Of a stretch of 64,000 nt of DNA, positions 24,399 to 32,651 are shown piece after piece; the stretch's first letter is position 1; each line of letters opens with the position of its first letter. The translations under genes were made by a program, and so were the position numbers. The DNA is from an uncultured Lachnospiraceae bacterium (lineage in GTDB: Bacteria > Bacillota > Clostridia > Lachnospirales > Lachnospiraceae). The DNA is taken from assembly GCA_910585005.1 (NCBI GenBank), contig CAJUCN010000008.1, forward strand, positions 62,001 to 126,000. Reading direction: 5' to 3'. The notes beneath the pieces are model-generated. The model was not told the origin of the DNA, did no database searches, and saw only the letters and a list, made by a program, of their open reading frames with translations.

Positions 24399-24449
24399 AA
24401 GGGGCATAAGGGGTCACACAGGACTCCTATGTAAAGGAGGATGATCAAG

Positions 24450-25364
24450 ATGGACTATGTTCTAAGGACGGATGCCTTGTGTAAAAGCTACAGGCATTTT
24501 AAAGCGCTAAACGGATTGTCCATGAATATCCCGAAAGGGGCTATTTATGGATTTATAGGGAAAAACGGCGCAGGGAAGACTACGCTGATCCGGCTGGTGT
24601 GCGGATTGCAAACCCCTGATTCCGGCAGCTACACGCTTTACGGGAGGAAACATACGGATAGGGAGATCGTCAAATCCAGAAGGCGGATGGGGGCGGTGGT
24701 GGAGACGCCTTCCGTTTATCCGGATATGACGGCGGAAGATAATTTGAAGCAGCAGTACCGTATTTTAGGACTGCCTTCTTTTGACGGGCTGGATGAAATT
24801 TTGGATCTGGTACGCTTGTCCGATACGGGGAAAAAGAAAGCAAAGGATTTTTCGCTGGGGATGCGCCAAAGGCTGGGGATTGCAATTTCCCTTGTTGGGG
24901 ATCCTGACTTTCTTGTGTTAGATGAGCCTGTCAATGGCCTGGATCCTCAGGGGATTGTGGAGATGCGGGAACTGATCCTTAAGCTGAACCGGGAAAAACA
25001 GATCACTTTTTTGATTTCCAGCCATATTCTCGATGAACTGGCCAAGCTGGCCACCCATTACGGATTTATCGATCAGGGAACGCTTTTAAAGGAATTTAGC
25101 GCGAAAGAGCTTGAGGCGGCCTGCCGGAAGTGTGTCCGTATGGAAGTAAGCAGCGTAGGGGCCCTTGCCTGCGTGCTGGATGGTATGGGCTTGGAATACA
25201 AGATCCTTTCCGAGACCAGTGCTGATGTATATGCAAAAGTTAATATATCAGAATTAGTCCAGGCGCTTGCCAAGGCAGACTGCAGTGTGGTTTCTGCAAA
25301 TGAGAGGAACGAAAGCCTGGAAAGCTATTATATCAGTCTGGTGGGAGGTGGCAGGGATGCGTAA
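24450..25364 (+). CDS. ABC transporter ATPase (BcrA/LanF-like)
   Basis: 304 residues from ATG 24450; AAGGAGG ends exactly at an earlier ATG (24441), so the later one, nine bases on, is chosen. Walker A is GKNGAGKTT, the signature FSLGMRQR and Walker B LVLDEPVNGLDP. The long C-terminal extension after the nucleotide-binding domain (about 220-304) is typical of bacitracin/lantibiotic export ATPases. It powers the permease encoded with an 8-nt overlap downstream. Presumed role: removal of peptide antibiotics from the membrane. Confidence 0.9.
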   Translation: MDYVLRTDALCKSYRHFKALNGLSMNIPKGAIYGFIGKNGAGKTTLIRLVCGLQTPDSGSYTLYGRKHTDREIVKSRRRMGAVVETPSVYPDMTAEDNLKQQYRILGLPSFDGLDEILDLVRLSDTGKKKAKDFSLGMRQRLGIAISLVGDPDFLVLDEPVNGLDPQGIVEMRELILKLNREKQITFLISSHILDELAKLATHYGFIDQGTLLKEFSAKELEAACRKCVRMEVSSVGALACVLDGMGLEYKILSETSADVYAKVNISELVQALAKADCSVVSANERNESLESYYISLVGGGRDA

Positions 25365-26187
25365 ATTATTATCGGCGGATTTTTACCGTCTGGGGCGTGA
25401 TAAGGCTTTTTGGACCGGAGCGCTGGCCATGCTTGCTTATACCGTTGGGGCCATGCTTGGCAACTGTCATCAGGCTATGGAGGATGTGGAGTCGGGTTTC
25501 CCCTATGCTTTGGAAATTTTTTATTTTGTGTATGCCTTTCCCATTGGTCTTCTTATTTCGGTATTTACCAGCTTGTTTTTAGGAAGCGAGTACAGTGACG
25601 GGACGATCCGTAATAAGCTTGTGGTGGGGCATAAGCGCAGTGATGTTTATCTTTCAAAACTGTTTGCCAATATTGCCTTTTCACTGATCCTGCTTTTTTT
25701 CGGGTTATTAGGCGGGCTTTGCGGGATTCCATTTCTTGGGTTATGGAAAGTGGGCAATATGATCTGGGTATACCTGCTGGTCAGTGTATTCTTTACGGTG
25801 TCCTATGCGGCGGTCTTTACCCTGACAGGGATGCTTTGCACCAATAAAGCGGTGTCGGCAGTTTTGGCAATCTTATTGTTTTTAATATTGTTCATACTTT
25901 CTTTTCATGTTTATGCAGGCCTGATGGAGCCGGAAGTGTCCCATGGCCTGTTGATCACAAAGGAAGGGATGCAGATGGGGGATCCGTCGCCGAATCCCAA
26001 TTATATCAGCGGATTAGAAAGGGAAATTTACCAGTTCATCATAGATGTTCTCCCGACAGGACAGTGCATACAATTGGAGGAGTTTAGTGTGCAGCATCCG
26101 CTGCGTATGATGATATCTTCCCTGGTGATCGCGGTTGGAACTACCGTCTGCGGAATTTGGGCTTTTGGAAGGAAAGACTTAAAGTAA
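25357..26187 (+). CDS. ABC-2 type permease (BcrB/LanE-like)
   Basis: 276 residues from ATG 25357 (MRKLLSADFYRLGRD), with GGAGG eight bases upstream, overlapping the end of the ATPase gene. There are about six transmembrane segments. The segment after the second helix (GSEYSDGTIRNKLVVGHKRSDVYLSK, here quoted only as SDGTIRNKLVVG) is the usual coupling region of ABC-2 exporters. It forms the channel for the upstream ATPase. A single permease gene, rather than LanE plus LanG, makes the BcrAB-like type more likely. Confidence 0.88.
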   Translation: MRKLLSADFYRLGRDKAFWTGALAMLAYTVGAMLGNCHQAMEDVESGFPYALEIFYFVYAFPIGLLISVFTSLFLGSEYSDGTIRNKLVVGHKRSDVYLSKLFANIAFSLILLFFGLLGGLCGIPFLGLWKVGNMIWVYLLVSVFFTVSYAAVFTLTGMLCTNKAVSAVLAILLFLILFILSFHVYAGLMEPEVSHGLLITKEGMQMGDPSPNPNYISGLEREIYQFIIDVLPTGQCIQLEEFSVQHPLRMMISSLVIAVGTTVCGIWAFGRKDLK

Positions 26188-26199
26188 AGGAGTATTCAG

Positions 26200-27087
26200 A
26201 TGGAAGGTTGGCTGTGGGCATTGTCCGGTATTTTGACGGTTATGGTTGTCATGCTTTGCGTAAAAATCCACTGGATGCATAAGGCGGCGAATGAGATCAG
26301 GGAAGCTTTTGCAGAAAGGCTTACCACGGATACGAATACGCTGATCAGTATTTCAAGTAATGACAGATTTTTGAAACAACTGGCAGATGGCTTGAATATT
26401 GAACTCCGGCAGCTTCGCCGCCAGCGCCGCCGCTTTTTGCAGGGTGACCGGGAGCTTAAAGATGCCATCACCAATATTTCCCATGATTTAAGGACGCCGC
26501 TGACGGCAATTTTGGGGTATTTGGATCTGCTTTCCGGGGAGGAGGTATCTCCGGATGCCAAAAGGTATCTTTCCATCATGAAAAACCGGGCGGATATGCT
26601 AAAGCAGCTTACGGAAGAACTATTTGATTATTCTATGGTCACATTCCATGAGGGGATGAATAAGGAAGAAGTGGTGGTGAACCGGGTTTTGGAAGAGAGC
26701 ATTGCCGCCTTTTATACACAGTTATGTGAAAAGAAAATCACCCCTTCCATTTTTATGCCGGAAGAAAAGGTGGTGCGCTGCCTTGACCGGGCGGCGCTTT
26801 CACGGGTATTTGCCAATTTGTTGCATAATGCGGTGAAGTACAGTAAAGGGGATTTGGAGATCCGGCTGTTGGAAGATGGAAAGGTTGCTTTTTTCAATGA
26901 TGCCCCTGAGTTAGATGCGGTGCAGGTGGGAAGATTATTTGACCGGTTTTATACGGTGGAGGCAGCAGACCATGGGACCGGCCTGGGACTTTCCATTGCC
27001 CGGACGCTGATGGAGCGGATGGGAGGGAAGATTGATGCGGGGGTTGAAAAGGGGAGGCTTAAGGTAGAGATTTGGCTAGAGGAGTAA
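26200..27087 (+). CDS. Sensor histidine kinase of the ABC-associated two-component system
   Basis: 295 residues with one N-terminal membrane helix (about 5-22) and almost no extracellular loop. The H-box is NISHDLRTPLTAIL (His95), the N-box NLLHNAVKYS and the G-box HGTGLGLSIA. Kinases with so small a sensor part usually take their signal from the cognate ABC transporter, which fits this operon (response regulator, ATPase, permease, kinase). It phosphorylates the regulator encoded at 23680-24339. A hairpin follows. Confidence 0.92.
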   Translation: MEGWLWALSGILTVMVVMLCVKIHWMHKAANEIREAFAERLTTDTNTLISISSNDRFLKQLADGLNIELRQLRRQRRRFLQGDRELKDAITNISHDLRTPLTAILGYLDLLSGEEVSPDAKRYLSIMKNRADMLKQLTEELFDYSMVTFHEGMNKEEVVVNRVLEESIAAFYTQLCEKKITPSIFMPEEKVVRCLDRAALSRVFANLLHNAVKYSKGDLEIRLLEDGKVAFFNDAPELDAVQVGRLFDRFYTVEAADHGTGLGLSIARTLMERMGGKIDAGVEKGRLKVEIWLEE

Positions 27088-27115
27088 ATAGTAATTGCCT
27101 TTGAAGGGCCACAAA

Positions 27116-27190
27116 AGAGGGTATGAGAAAAGGAACATGTTGTGTTCGCTTGAACTGATACCCTCTAAATCAAAGACTCTTTTTCTTATA
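27116..27190 (+). terminator. Hairpin and T-tract between convergent HK and DUF1015 genes
   Basis: AGAGGGTAT (27116-27124) pairs with ATACCCTCT (27158-27166) around a 33-nt insert. After it comes AAAGACTCTTTTTCTT, a short palindrome running into Ts. As the neighbouring genes are convergent it may work in both directions. The long loop makes it an untypical terminator. Confidence 0.5.
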
Positions 27191-27227
27191 ATCATAATCA
27201 GTATGTAACAATCTGAAATCTTTTCCG

Positions 27228-28469
27228 TTAACTTAACTTATGCAAAAACAGCCCGCTTCTAAGTTTTGGCTCAAACCATGTGGATTTCGGGGGCATTAAA
27301 AGCCCTGCATCTGCCACGGCCAGTAGTTCTGCGATGGAAGTAGGATACATGGAAAATGCCACTTTCATGTCTGTATGGACACGGCGTTCCAGTTCAGCAA
27401 GCCCACGGATGCCGCCTATAAAGTCGATCCGTTTATCGGTTCTTGGATCCTGGATGTTTAAAACAGGATTTAATAAATTGTTCTGTAGGATCGAAACATC
27501 AAGTCCTTTTACGGGATCTTCGCAGTGAAGTGTTTTATCCGCAGTGAGTAAATACCATTTCTCATCAAGGAACATGCCAAAAGATCCCTTGGAGGAAGGG
27601 GATACAGGTTCTTTTCCTTTACAGGTGATAGAAAACCCTGCTTTCTTTACCGCATCTAAAAATTCCTCTACGGTCATTTGGTTTAAATCCTTTACCGCCC
27701 GGTTGTAGGGCAGGATGGCAAGCTGGTCATCGGGAAACAGAACCGAAAGGAATCGGTTGAATTCTTCTTCTCCAGTATGATCGGGATGGGCATTCCGGCG
27801 TTTAAGGCCCACCTTGACGGCGGAGGCGCAGCGATGATGACCATCTGCTATGTAGGTACAGGGAATCTGGTCAAAGATCTGTTCAATCCGCGTAAGTTCT
27901 TCCCTTTCAGAAATGCGCCATACGCGGTGCGTGATTCCATCGTTTGCAATAAAATCATATAAAGGAGCAGCACGCTGCACTTTTTCTACAATCTGGTTTA
28001 ACTCTTTGTTAGAACGGTACACCAGAAAGATCGGTCCGGTATGGGTATCTGTAATATCCACATGGCGGATGCGGTCAAGTTCTTTGTCTTCCCGGGTGTT
28101 TTCGTGTTTTTTAATGATCTGGTTCTGGTAATCATCAATGGAAGAACATGCCACGATCCCGGACTGGGAACGGCCATCCATAACTTGTTCATAGATATAA
28201 TAGCAGGGAGTTTCCTCAGTAACAAATGAGCCGTCCGCGATCATGGAATCAAGGATTTCTTTTGCCTTAGCGTAGACTTTGGGATCATAAGTATCCACAT
28301 CAGCAGTAAATTGTGTTTCCGCACGGTCTATCTTTAAGAAAGAAAGGGGTTCCCTGGTTACTTCTGCAAGAGCTTCCTCCCGGTTATATACATCGTAGGG
28401 CAGGGCAGCAATGCAACTTGCCAGCTCTGGCGCGGGCCGGATGCTTTGAAATGGGGTGACTTTTGGCAT
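27228..28469 (-). CDS. DUF1015 family protein
   Basis: 413 residues, cytoplasmic, preceded by AAGGAGG. Conserved family blocks are the N-terminal ALPYDVYNREEA, KKHENTREDKE, TGPIFLVYRS, and the IADGHHRCASA motif near residue 215, whose Asp-His-His could bind a metal or phosphate. DUF1015 proteins are common in anaerobes and often lie beside serine-biosynthesis genes, but no activity is established that I can name with confidence. It has its own promoter at 28539-28567 and stands alone on the minus strand. Confidence 0.85.
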   Translation of the reverse strand: MPKVTPFQSIRPAPELASCIAALPYDVYNREEALAEVTREPLSFLKIDRAETQFTADVDTYDPKVYAKAKEILDSMIADGSFVTEETPCYYIYEQVMDGRSQSGIVACSSIDDYQNQIIKKHENTREDKELDRIRHVDITDTHTGPIFLVYRSNKELNQIVEKVQRAAPLYDFIANDGITHRVWRISEREELTRIEQIFDQIPCTYIADGHHRCASAVKVGLKRRNAHPDHTGEEEFNRFLSVLFPDDQLAILPYNRAVKDLNQMTVEEFLDAVKKAGFSITCKGKEPVSPSSKGSFGMFLDEKWYLLTADKTLHCEDPVKGLDVSILQNNLLNPVLNIQDPRTDKRIDFIGGIRGLAELERRVHTDMKVAFSMYPTSIAELLAVADAGLLMPPKSTWFEPKLRSGLFLHKLS

Positions 28470-28538
28470 GTCAGATCCTCCTTATCAGGCGTAAAATTTA
28501 TAGAATATATGATTTATGTTTATGAAAGCCATGGTATG

Positions 28539-28567
28539 ATTATACGTTGGAAGATGACCTTCGTCAA
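28539..28567 (-). promoter_or_regulatory. Promoter of the DUF1015 gene
   Basis: On the minus strand TTGACG (28567-28562) and TATAAT (28544-28539) are separated by exactly 17 nt, a near-consensus sigma-A promoter. The -35 overlaps the last codons of the upstream lipoprotein gene. Confidence 0.75.
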
Positions 28568-29382
28568 TGCATATGGACGCATTCCCCTAATAATGGAATC
28601 CATTCAAATTCCATAGGTTCGGTGACATAGGTTTCCTGGATCTTCCTGTATTCTTCTTCGGTTATCGTTTCATCAAGCCACCCGTCATCTCCCCAGTCTC
28701 CGCCGTAATAGTCCGTGTCATTCATTTGTTCATTTTCGGAGTCCCATGTACCGTAAACGCCAATGATGTCTGCCACGTTCCAGCATTGGAGATCCTCCTG
28801 AAACTGTAAGTAGGTTGTGGAGGAATAGACTCCGCCGCTGACATATTCGACAATACCGTTCTGATAAATCGTCATACAATAATAGGAGGAGGCATGTTCC
28901 ATCCCAATTCCATGGGTGTCGCTGTAATGGTAGATCACACAGGGATCGTTTCCATAGGCCATGATCATTTCCGGGTGACCGTCGCCTGTTAAATCCGCCA
29001 GGGCGTAATTCGGACCCTGGGATGGATCGTTTTCCAGGATAAAGGGCAAGGACATGCATAGTTCGTCATACAGATATTTCCATTCCCCATCCCAGAGTTT
29101 TGCCTGCACACTTTCCTCATTGATATCCTGATTATCTGCATTCATGAACTGTTCATATTGCTTTAAAACTTCGATATAGGGCTGTGGCATACCAGGACAT
29201 AAGTATACTTGCCATTGTGGCTGTTCCAGGGATAAGTCCTCCGGTTCTTTTGGCAAGAGAAGAGGTGCAGGGATTTTGACTGTTTTTTGAACGGCCTTTT
29301 TATCCTCATCCGGTTTTCCACATGAAGATAAGCAAATGGCTAATACAAGCGCCAGCGCTATTTCTAAAATAATTGTTTTCAA
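28564..29382 (-). CDS. Lipoprotein of unknown function with calcium-loop-like motif
   Basis: 272 residues from a TTG start at 29382, with AAAGGA nine bases upstream. The signal peptide ends LSSC (lipidated Cys21). A charged linker is followed by a domain with DLTGDGHPEM, an EF-hand-like/FG-GAP-type calcium loop seen in many secreted Clostridia proteins. The C-terminal part is very acidic and rich in Asp, Gly, Trp and Tyr. It is exported and membrane-anchored. No enzyme family is recognised. The gene is divergent from the LytTR operon. Confidence 0.78.
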   Translation of the reverse strand: MKTIILEIALALVLAICLSSCGKPDEDKKAVQKTVKIPAPLLLPKEPEDLSLEQPQWQVYLCPGMPQPYIEVLKQYEQFMNADNQDINEESVQAKLWDGEWKYLYDELCMSLPFILENDPSQGPNYALADLTGDGHPEMIMAYGNDPCVIYHYSDTHGIGMEHASSYYCMTIYQNGIVEYVSGGVYSSTTYLQFQEDLQCWNVADIIGVYGTWDSENEQMNDTDYYGGDWGDDGWLDETITEEEYRKIQETYVTEPMEFEWIPLLGECVHMH

Positions 29383-29469
29383 TTTCTTTTTCCTTTTCTG
29401 TACAAATTTCTATATAATATTATGAACATGAAACAAAGGGTAGGCAAGAGGATCCTGAAAATTTTTATG

Positions 29470-29504
29470 ATGAAAACTGCATCTTACTCCATGAAAACTG
29501 CATC
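29470..29504 (+). promoter_or_regulatory. 21-bp-period direct repeat, probable LytTR binding site
   Basis: ATGAAAACTGCATC occurs at 29470-29483 and again, identical, at 29491-29504, a 21-bp period. On the opposite strand each copy contains GCAGTTTTC, close to the ACAGTTNAG half-site typical of LytTR regulators, which bind pairs of direct repeats about two turns apart. The site lies just upstream of the promoter of the LytTR gene at 29581. Confidence 0.7.
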
Positions 29505-29519
29505 CTGCCAAAAAGGCGG

Positions 29520-29547
29520 TTGCCCACATTCCCTAATCTGTTAAAAT
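29520..29547 (+). promoter_or_regulatory. Promoter of the LytTR-DUF3021-ABC operon
   Basis: TTGCCC (29520-29525) and TAAAAT (29542-29547) are spaced by 16 nt and lie 34 nt before the start codon. The direct repeats end 15 nt upstream of the -35, a position suited to activation or autoregulation. Confidence 0.6.
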
Positions 29548-29580
29548 GGAACTACGAAACAAATAATAAAGAGGAAACAT

Positions 29581-30036
29581 ATGAAACTGACAATGAATAG
29601 GATATCCCAGGGGGAAGATGAGGTAATCATCCGGTACCATGAAATGAACGGACAGATCGAAATGATTGCGGCGCTGGCGGAAGGGAAAGCACCCAAAATC
29701 AGCGCCAGATATGATGATGAAGTGATTTTGGTAAGTCCGGAGTCCATCCTGTATTTGGAGAGCGTGGATGGGGTGACGTGGGCATATCTTTCGGACAAGG
29801 TATGCAGGGTCTATGAGAGCTTGGAAAAGGCCGCATTATCGTGGGGGGAGAGAGGGTTTTTCCGGTGTTCCAAATCCATGGTCATCAATATTTACCGGAT
29901 CAGCGCTTTAAGGAGCGAACCGGGAAACAGGATTTTGGCACAAATGGAAAATGGGGAACAGGTAATGATCTCCAGAAGATATGCCCGGCAGCTTCGGGGA
30001 ATTTTGAAGGGAGGGGCGGAAGATGAGGAAGAATAA
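29581..30036 (+). CDS. LytTR family DNA-binding regulator (stand-alone)
   Basis: 151 residues. There is no receiver domain. An N-terminal segment of about 45 residues is followed by the LytTR domain (about 48-140), with ILYLESVDGVTWAYL, GFFRCSKSMVINIYRI and VMISRRYARQL. GAGGAAA precedes the start. Stand-alone LytTR genes followed by a DUF3021 membrane gene are a common Bacillota pair, where the membrane protein is thought to hold back the regulator. Here the pair is extended by an ABC transporter, which is the likely target. Confidence 0.9.
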   Translation: MKLTMNRISQGEDEVIIRYHEMNGQIEMIAALAEGKAPKISARYDDEVILVSPESILYLESVDGVTWAYLSDKVCRVYESLEKAALSWGERGFFRCSKSMVINIYRISALRSEPGNRILAQMENGEQVMISRRYARQLRGILKGGAEDEEE

Positions 30037-30535
30037 AAGGCATGGGGAGGGCCGGTTTTGCAGGAAAAGGAAGGATAAAAAGAGTTTGCTGCATTATTTG
30101 TGGGCGGAGATTTGGATTGAATATAAGGCTTGTCTGTATTCCTATTGTATGATCGTTTATTACTGTATCTATCTGCTTTGCCAAAAAAAAGATATGGCCA
30201 GCATATTGGTTTTGGCGGAAATGGTTTTATGTGCATATGTAATGGGGTATATACAGGTATACCTTTTGAAAAACTTTGATGAATCGGATCACTTTGGATG
30301 TCATGAGGCTTTTAGCATGTTGCTGTGTAGTTTTTCGTATACGGTGGTTTCCCTCATGATGGACTGGTTTGGAAGAGGAGTGGCGGCCACGGGAGGTTTT
30401 TTTCTGTTTATGTTGTTTAGCTTTGGATGCGTTTATCTGGTGAACAAGATAAGGAGAGCATATGATACACAGAATTTAAACAGGATGCTGGATGAATTTA
30501 AGAAGGGAGAAAAGGCATATGATAAGTGCAATTGA
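30023..30535 (+). CDS. DUF3021 membrane protein
   Basis: A 170-residue protein with a basic N-terminus and four hydrophobic segments, overlapping the LytTR gene by 14 nt. Length and context match DUF3021, the usual partner of stand-alone LytTR regulators (LytTR regulatory systems), where it acts as a membrane anti-activator. The C-terminus (NLNRMLDEFKKGEKAY) is a short amphipathic tail. It overlaps the ATPase gene downstream by 17 nt. Confidence 0.78.
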   Translation: MRKNKRHGEGRFCRKRKDKKSLLHYLWAEIWIEYKACLYSYCMIVYYCIYLLCQKKDMASILVLAEMVLCAYVMGYIQVYLLKNFDESDHFGCHEAFSMLLCSFSYTVVSLMMDWFGRGVAATGGFFLFMLFSFGCVYLVNKIRRAYDTQNLNRMLDEFKKGEKAYDKCN

Positions 30536-31364
30536 GATCAGCGGGCTTACCAAGAGTTATGGCAGGCGCCGGGGGGTAAAGGATATTTTCCTTAAAGTGC
30601 CCAAAGGGGAGATCTTCGGCTTTTTAGGGCCTAATGGGGCAGGTAAGTCTACTACTATCCGAAGTATTTTGGGATTGCTGCATTTTGAACAAGGGGAGAT
30701 CAAAGTGCTTGGAATGGATAGTGTGAAACAGCAGAAGGAGATACTTAGCCGGGTGGGCTACATGCCTTCGGAGGCCATGTTTTATCCGTCTATGAAAGTC
30801 AGGGATGTGATCCGTTTTGCGGCGGATGTGCGACGGTGTGACTGTCAGGAGGAGGCAGGGAAAATCTGCGAATTGCTGGAAGTGGACACCGGTAAAAAGA
30901 TAGAGGAGTTGTCCTTGGGAAATAGGAAAAAGGTCAGCATTGTCTGTGCCATGCAGCATAAACCGGAACTTTTGATCCTGGACGAACCTACATCAGGTTT
31001 GGATCCGTTGATGCAGGAGGCTTTTTTTCACTTGATTATGGATTATAAAGGCCAGGGAACGACCTGTTTTTTGTCCTCCCATGTTCTCTCGGAAGTCAAG
31101 CGCTATTGCCAAAATGCAGCAATTATCCGGGAAGGGGAGATTATCCGGGTAGATACGGTGGACAACCTTTCTAAATCCAATCTGCGTAAGATCCGTATCT
31201 GGGAAAAGGGGAGAGAGAGAAACTTTTCTTATACAGGAAATATGAAGGAGCTGATCCGTCAGCTCAATGAAACAGAATTTTCCGATGTACTGATTGAAGA
31301 ACCGGGATTGGATGAACTTTTTATGCATTACTATTCTGATGGAAAGGAGGGAGGGGCAAAATGA
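30519..31364 (+). CDS. ABC transporter ATPase
   Basis: 281 residues from ATG 30519, which lies inside the DUF3021 end and has AAGGGAG upstream. Walker A is GPNGAGKSTT, the signature LSLGNRKK and Walker B LLILDEPTSGLDP. It belongs to the CcmA/drug-exporter group that pairs with a single ABC-2 permease, encoded here with a 4-nt overlap. It is controlled by the LytTR regulator of the same operon. The cargo is unknown; antimicrobial peptides or lipids are common for this group. Confidence 0.9.
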   Translation: MISAIEISGLTKSYGRRRGVKDIFLKVPKGEIFGFLGPNGAGKSTTIRSILGLLHFEQGEIKVLGMDSVKQQKEILSRVGYMPSEAMFYPSMKVRDVIRFAADVRRCDCQEEAGKICELLEVDTGKKIEELSLGNRKKVSIVCAMQHKPELLILDEPTSGLDPLMQEAFFHLIMDYKGQGTTCFLSSHVLSEVKRYCQNAAIIREGEIIRVDTVDNLSKSNLRKIRIWEKGRERNFSYTGNMKELIRQLNETEFSDVLIEEPGLDELFMHYYSDGKEGGAK

Positions 31365-32149
31365 CTTTGTTAAAGCATGAGATAAAGATGAACTTAAAGA
31401 CTTTGCTCATCTGGGCATTTAGCGTGGGAATTCTTTGTGCAGGCTGTATCCTTTTGTTTGAAAGCCTGGAAGAGAGTATGAGGGGGATGGCGGATGCTTA
31501 TTCCGATATGGGGGCATTTTCTGCAGCCCTTGGTATGGATCAGTTAAATGTCAGCACGCTGAAAGGATTTTATGGGACGGAGGTTGCCCTGATGTTTGCG
31601 ATAGGCGGCGCTATGTTTGCGGCAATGACCGGGGCGGCTATGCTTTCCAAGGAAGAGGAAGGTCATACTTGTGAGTTTCTTGTTACCCTTCCTTTGGGAA
31701 GGAGAAGTATTTTTTGGTGGAAGTATGTAGGAATGGTTGTTCTGGTTATATTATTTCATTTCATAACAGTGCTTTTTATTCTGGCAGGATTTGCAGGGAT
31801 AGGGGAAATATTGGAGGGCAAGACTTTGGCCTTGTATCATGGGGTGCAGCTTGTGATGCAGCTTGAGGTGGGGAGTGTTTGTTTCCTGATTTCGGCCATA
31901 TCCAAACGGAGGCAGATTGGAGTTTCTTTGGGGTTAGCCATGCTGCTGTATGTGGCGGATCTGCTGTGCCGGGTGATTCCGGACATAGAGAATCTGAAAT
32001 ATATAACGCCCTACTATTTCTCTAATGGGGCAGATATTTTTGCCAAAGGACAGATAGAAACAGGGATGGTTGGAATCGGCCTTACAGTGATTTTGATCTC
32101 TGTCCTGGCGGCGGCAGCCGTGTATGGGAAGAGAGATTTGGCGGCATAG
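31361..32149 (+). CDS. ABC-2 type permease
   Basis: A 262-residue protein with six hydrophobic segments, ATGA-coupled to the ATPase gene. The motif after helix two (LSKEEEGHTCEFLVTLPLGR) is typical of ABC-2 permeases that carry the E-loop contacting the ATPase. It is probably the last essential gene of the LytTR operon; the DUF3237 gene 18 nt downstream may be co-transcribed. Confidence 0.86.
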   Translation: MTLLKHEIKMNLKTLLIWAFSVGILCAGCILLFESLEESMRGMADAYSDMGAFSAALGMDQLNVSTLKGFYGTEVALMFAIGGAMFAAMTGAAMLSKEEEGHTCEFLVTLPLGRRSIFWWKYVGMVVLVILFHFITVLFILAGFAGIGEILEGKTLALYHGVQLVMQLEVGSVCFLISAISKRRQIGVSLGLAMLLYVADLLCRVIPDIENLKYITPYYFSNGADIFAKGQIETGMVGIGLTVILISVLAAAAVYGKRDLAA

Positions 32150-32167
32150 AAAGGAGCAGGAAGATAG

Positions 32168-32578
32168 ATGACCGAGGTATTGATGATAGAGGTTCAGATA
32201 ACAACAACGTCTGCAATGGAACGGGAAGAGGGGAATGTAAGCCTGGTCTGTTTTACGGGAAGCTGTCATTGCAGGAATTTTTGCGGTGAAATCATGGAGG
32301 GAGGCGTAGATACACAAGTGGGCAAAAGTGACGGAACAGTTACCTTGTCTGCAAGGTATCTTTTGGATGGCGCTGACTGTGACCGGAAGCCTTGCAGGAT
32401 CTATGTGGAAAACAACGCAATTGTGAAAAAAGACGGGCAGATAGCTACAACGCCCAGGATCCTTACAAACAGCAGTGCGCTTAAATGGCTGGAAACGGCA
32501 AAGCTGTCAGGAACGGTAGAAGATGCAGGGCCGGGAAAGATCCGGATACATATTTTTGCTGAAAATCATAGGAATTGA
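32168..32578 (+). CDS. DUF3237-like small beta-barrel protein
   Basis: 136 residues, no signal peptide or membrane segment. The pattern of alternating strands with YLLDGADCDRKPCRIYVENN and the C-terminal KIRIHIF resembles the DUF3237/YmdE barrel family, whose role is unknown. It follows the ABC permease by 18 nt. Four cysteines (three in the short stretch FTGSCHCRNFCGE) are notable and might bind metal, though this arrangement is not a defined motif. Confidence 0.65.
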   Translation: MTEVLMIEVQITTTSAMEREEGNVSLVCFTGSCHCRNFCGEIMEGGVDTQVGKSDGTVTLSARYLLDGADCDRKPCRIYVENNAIVKKDGQIATTPRILTNSSALKWLETAKLSGTVEDAGPGKIRIHIFAENHRN

Positions 32579-32588
32579 CTTGAATTAA

Positions 32589-32617
32589 TTTTCATTTACT
32601 TCTTTTTGTGTTATAAT
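32589..32617 (+). promoter_or_regulatory. Extended -10 promoter of the DUF1266 lipoprotein gene
   Basis: TGTTATAAT (32609-32617) is a perfect extended -10 element. The -35 position, 17 nt upstream, has TTTTCA, a weak match. It sits 34 nt before the start codon. Confidence 0.65.
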
Positions 32618-32651
32618 TTTCTTTACTATAAATTTGGGAGGAAGATATGAG

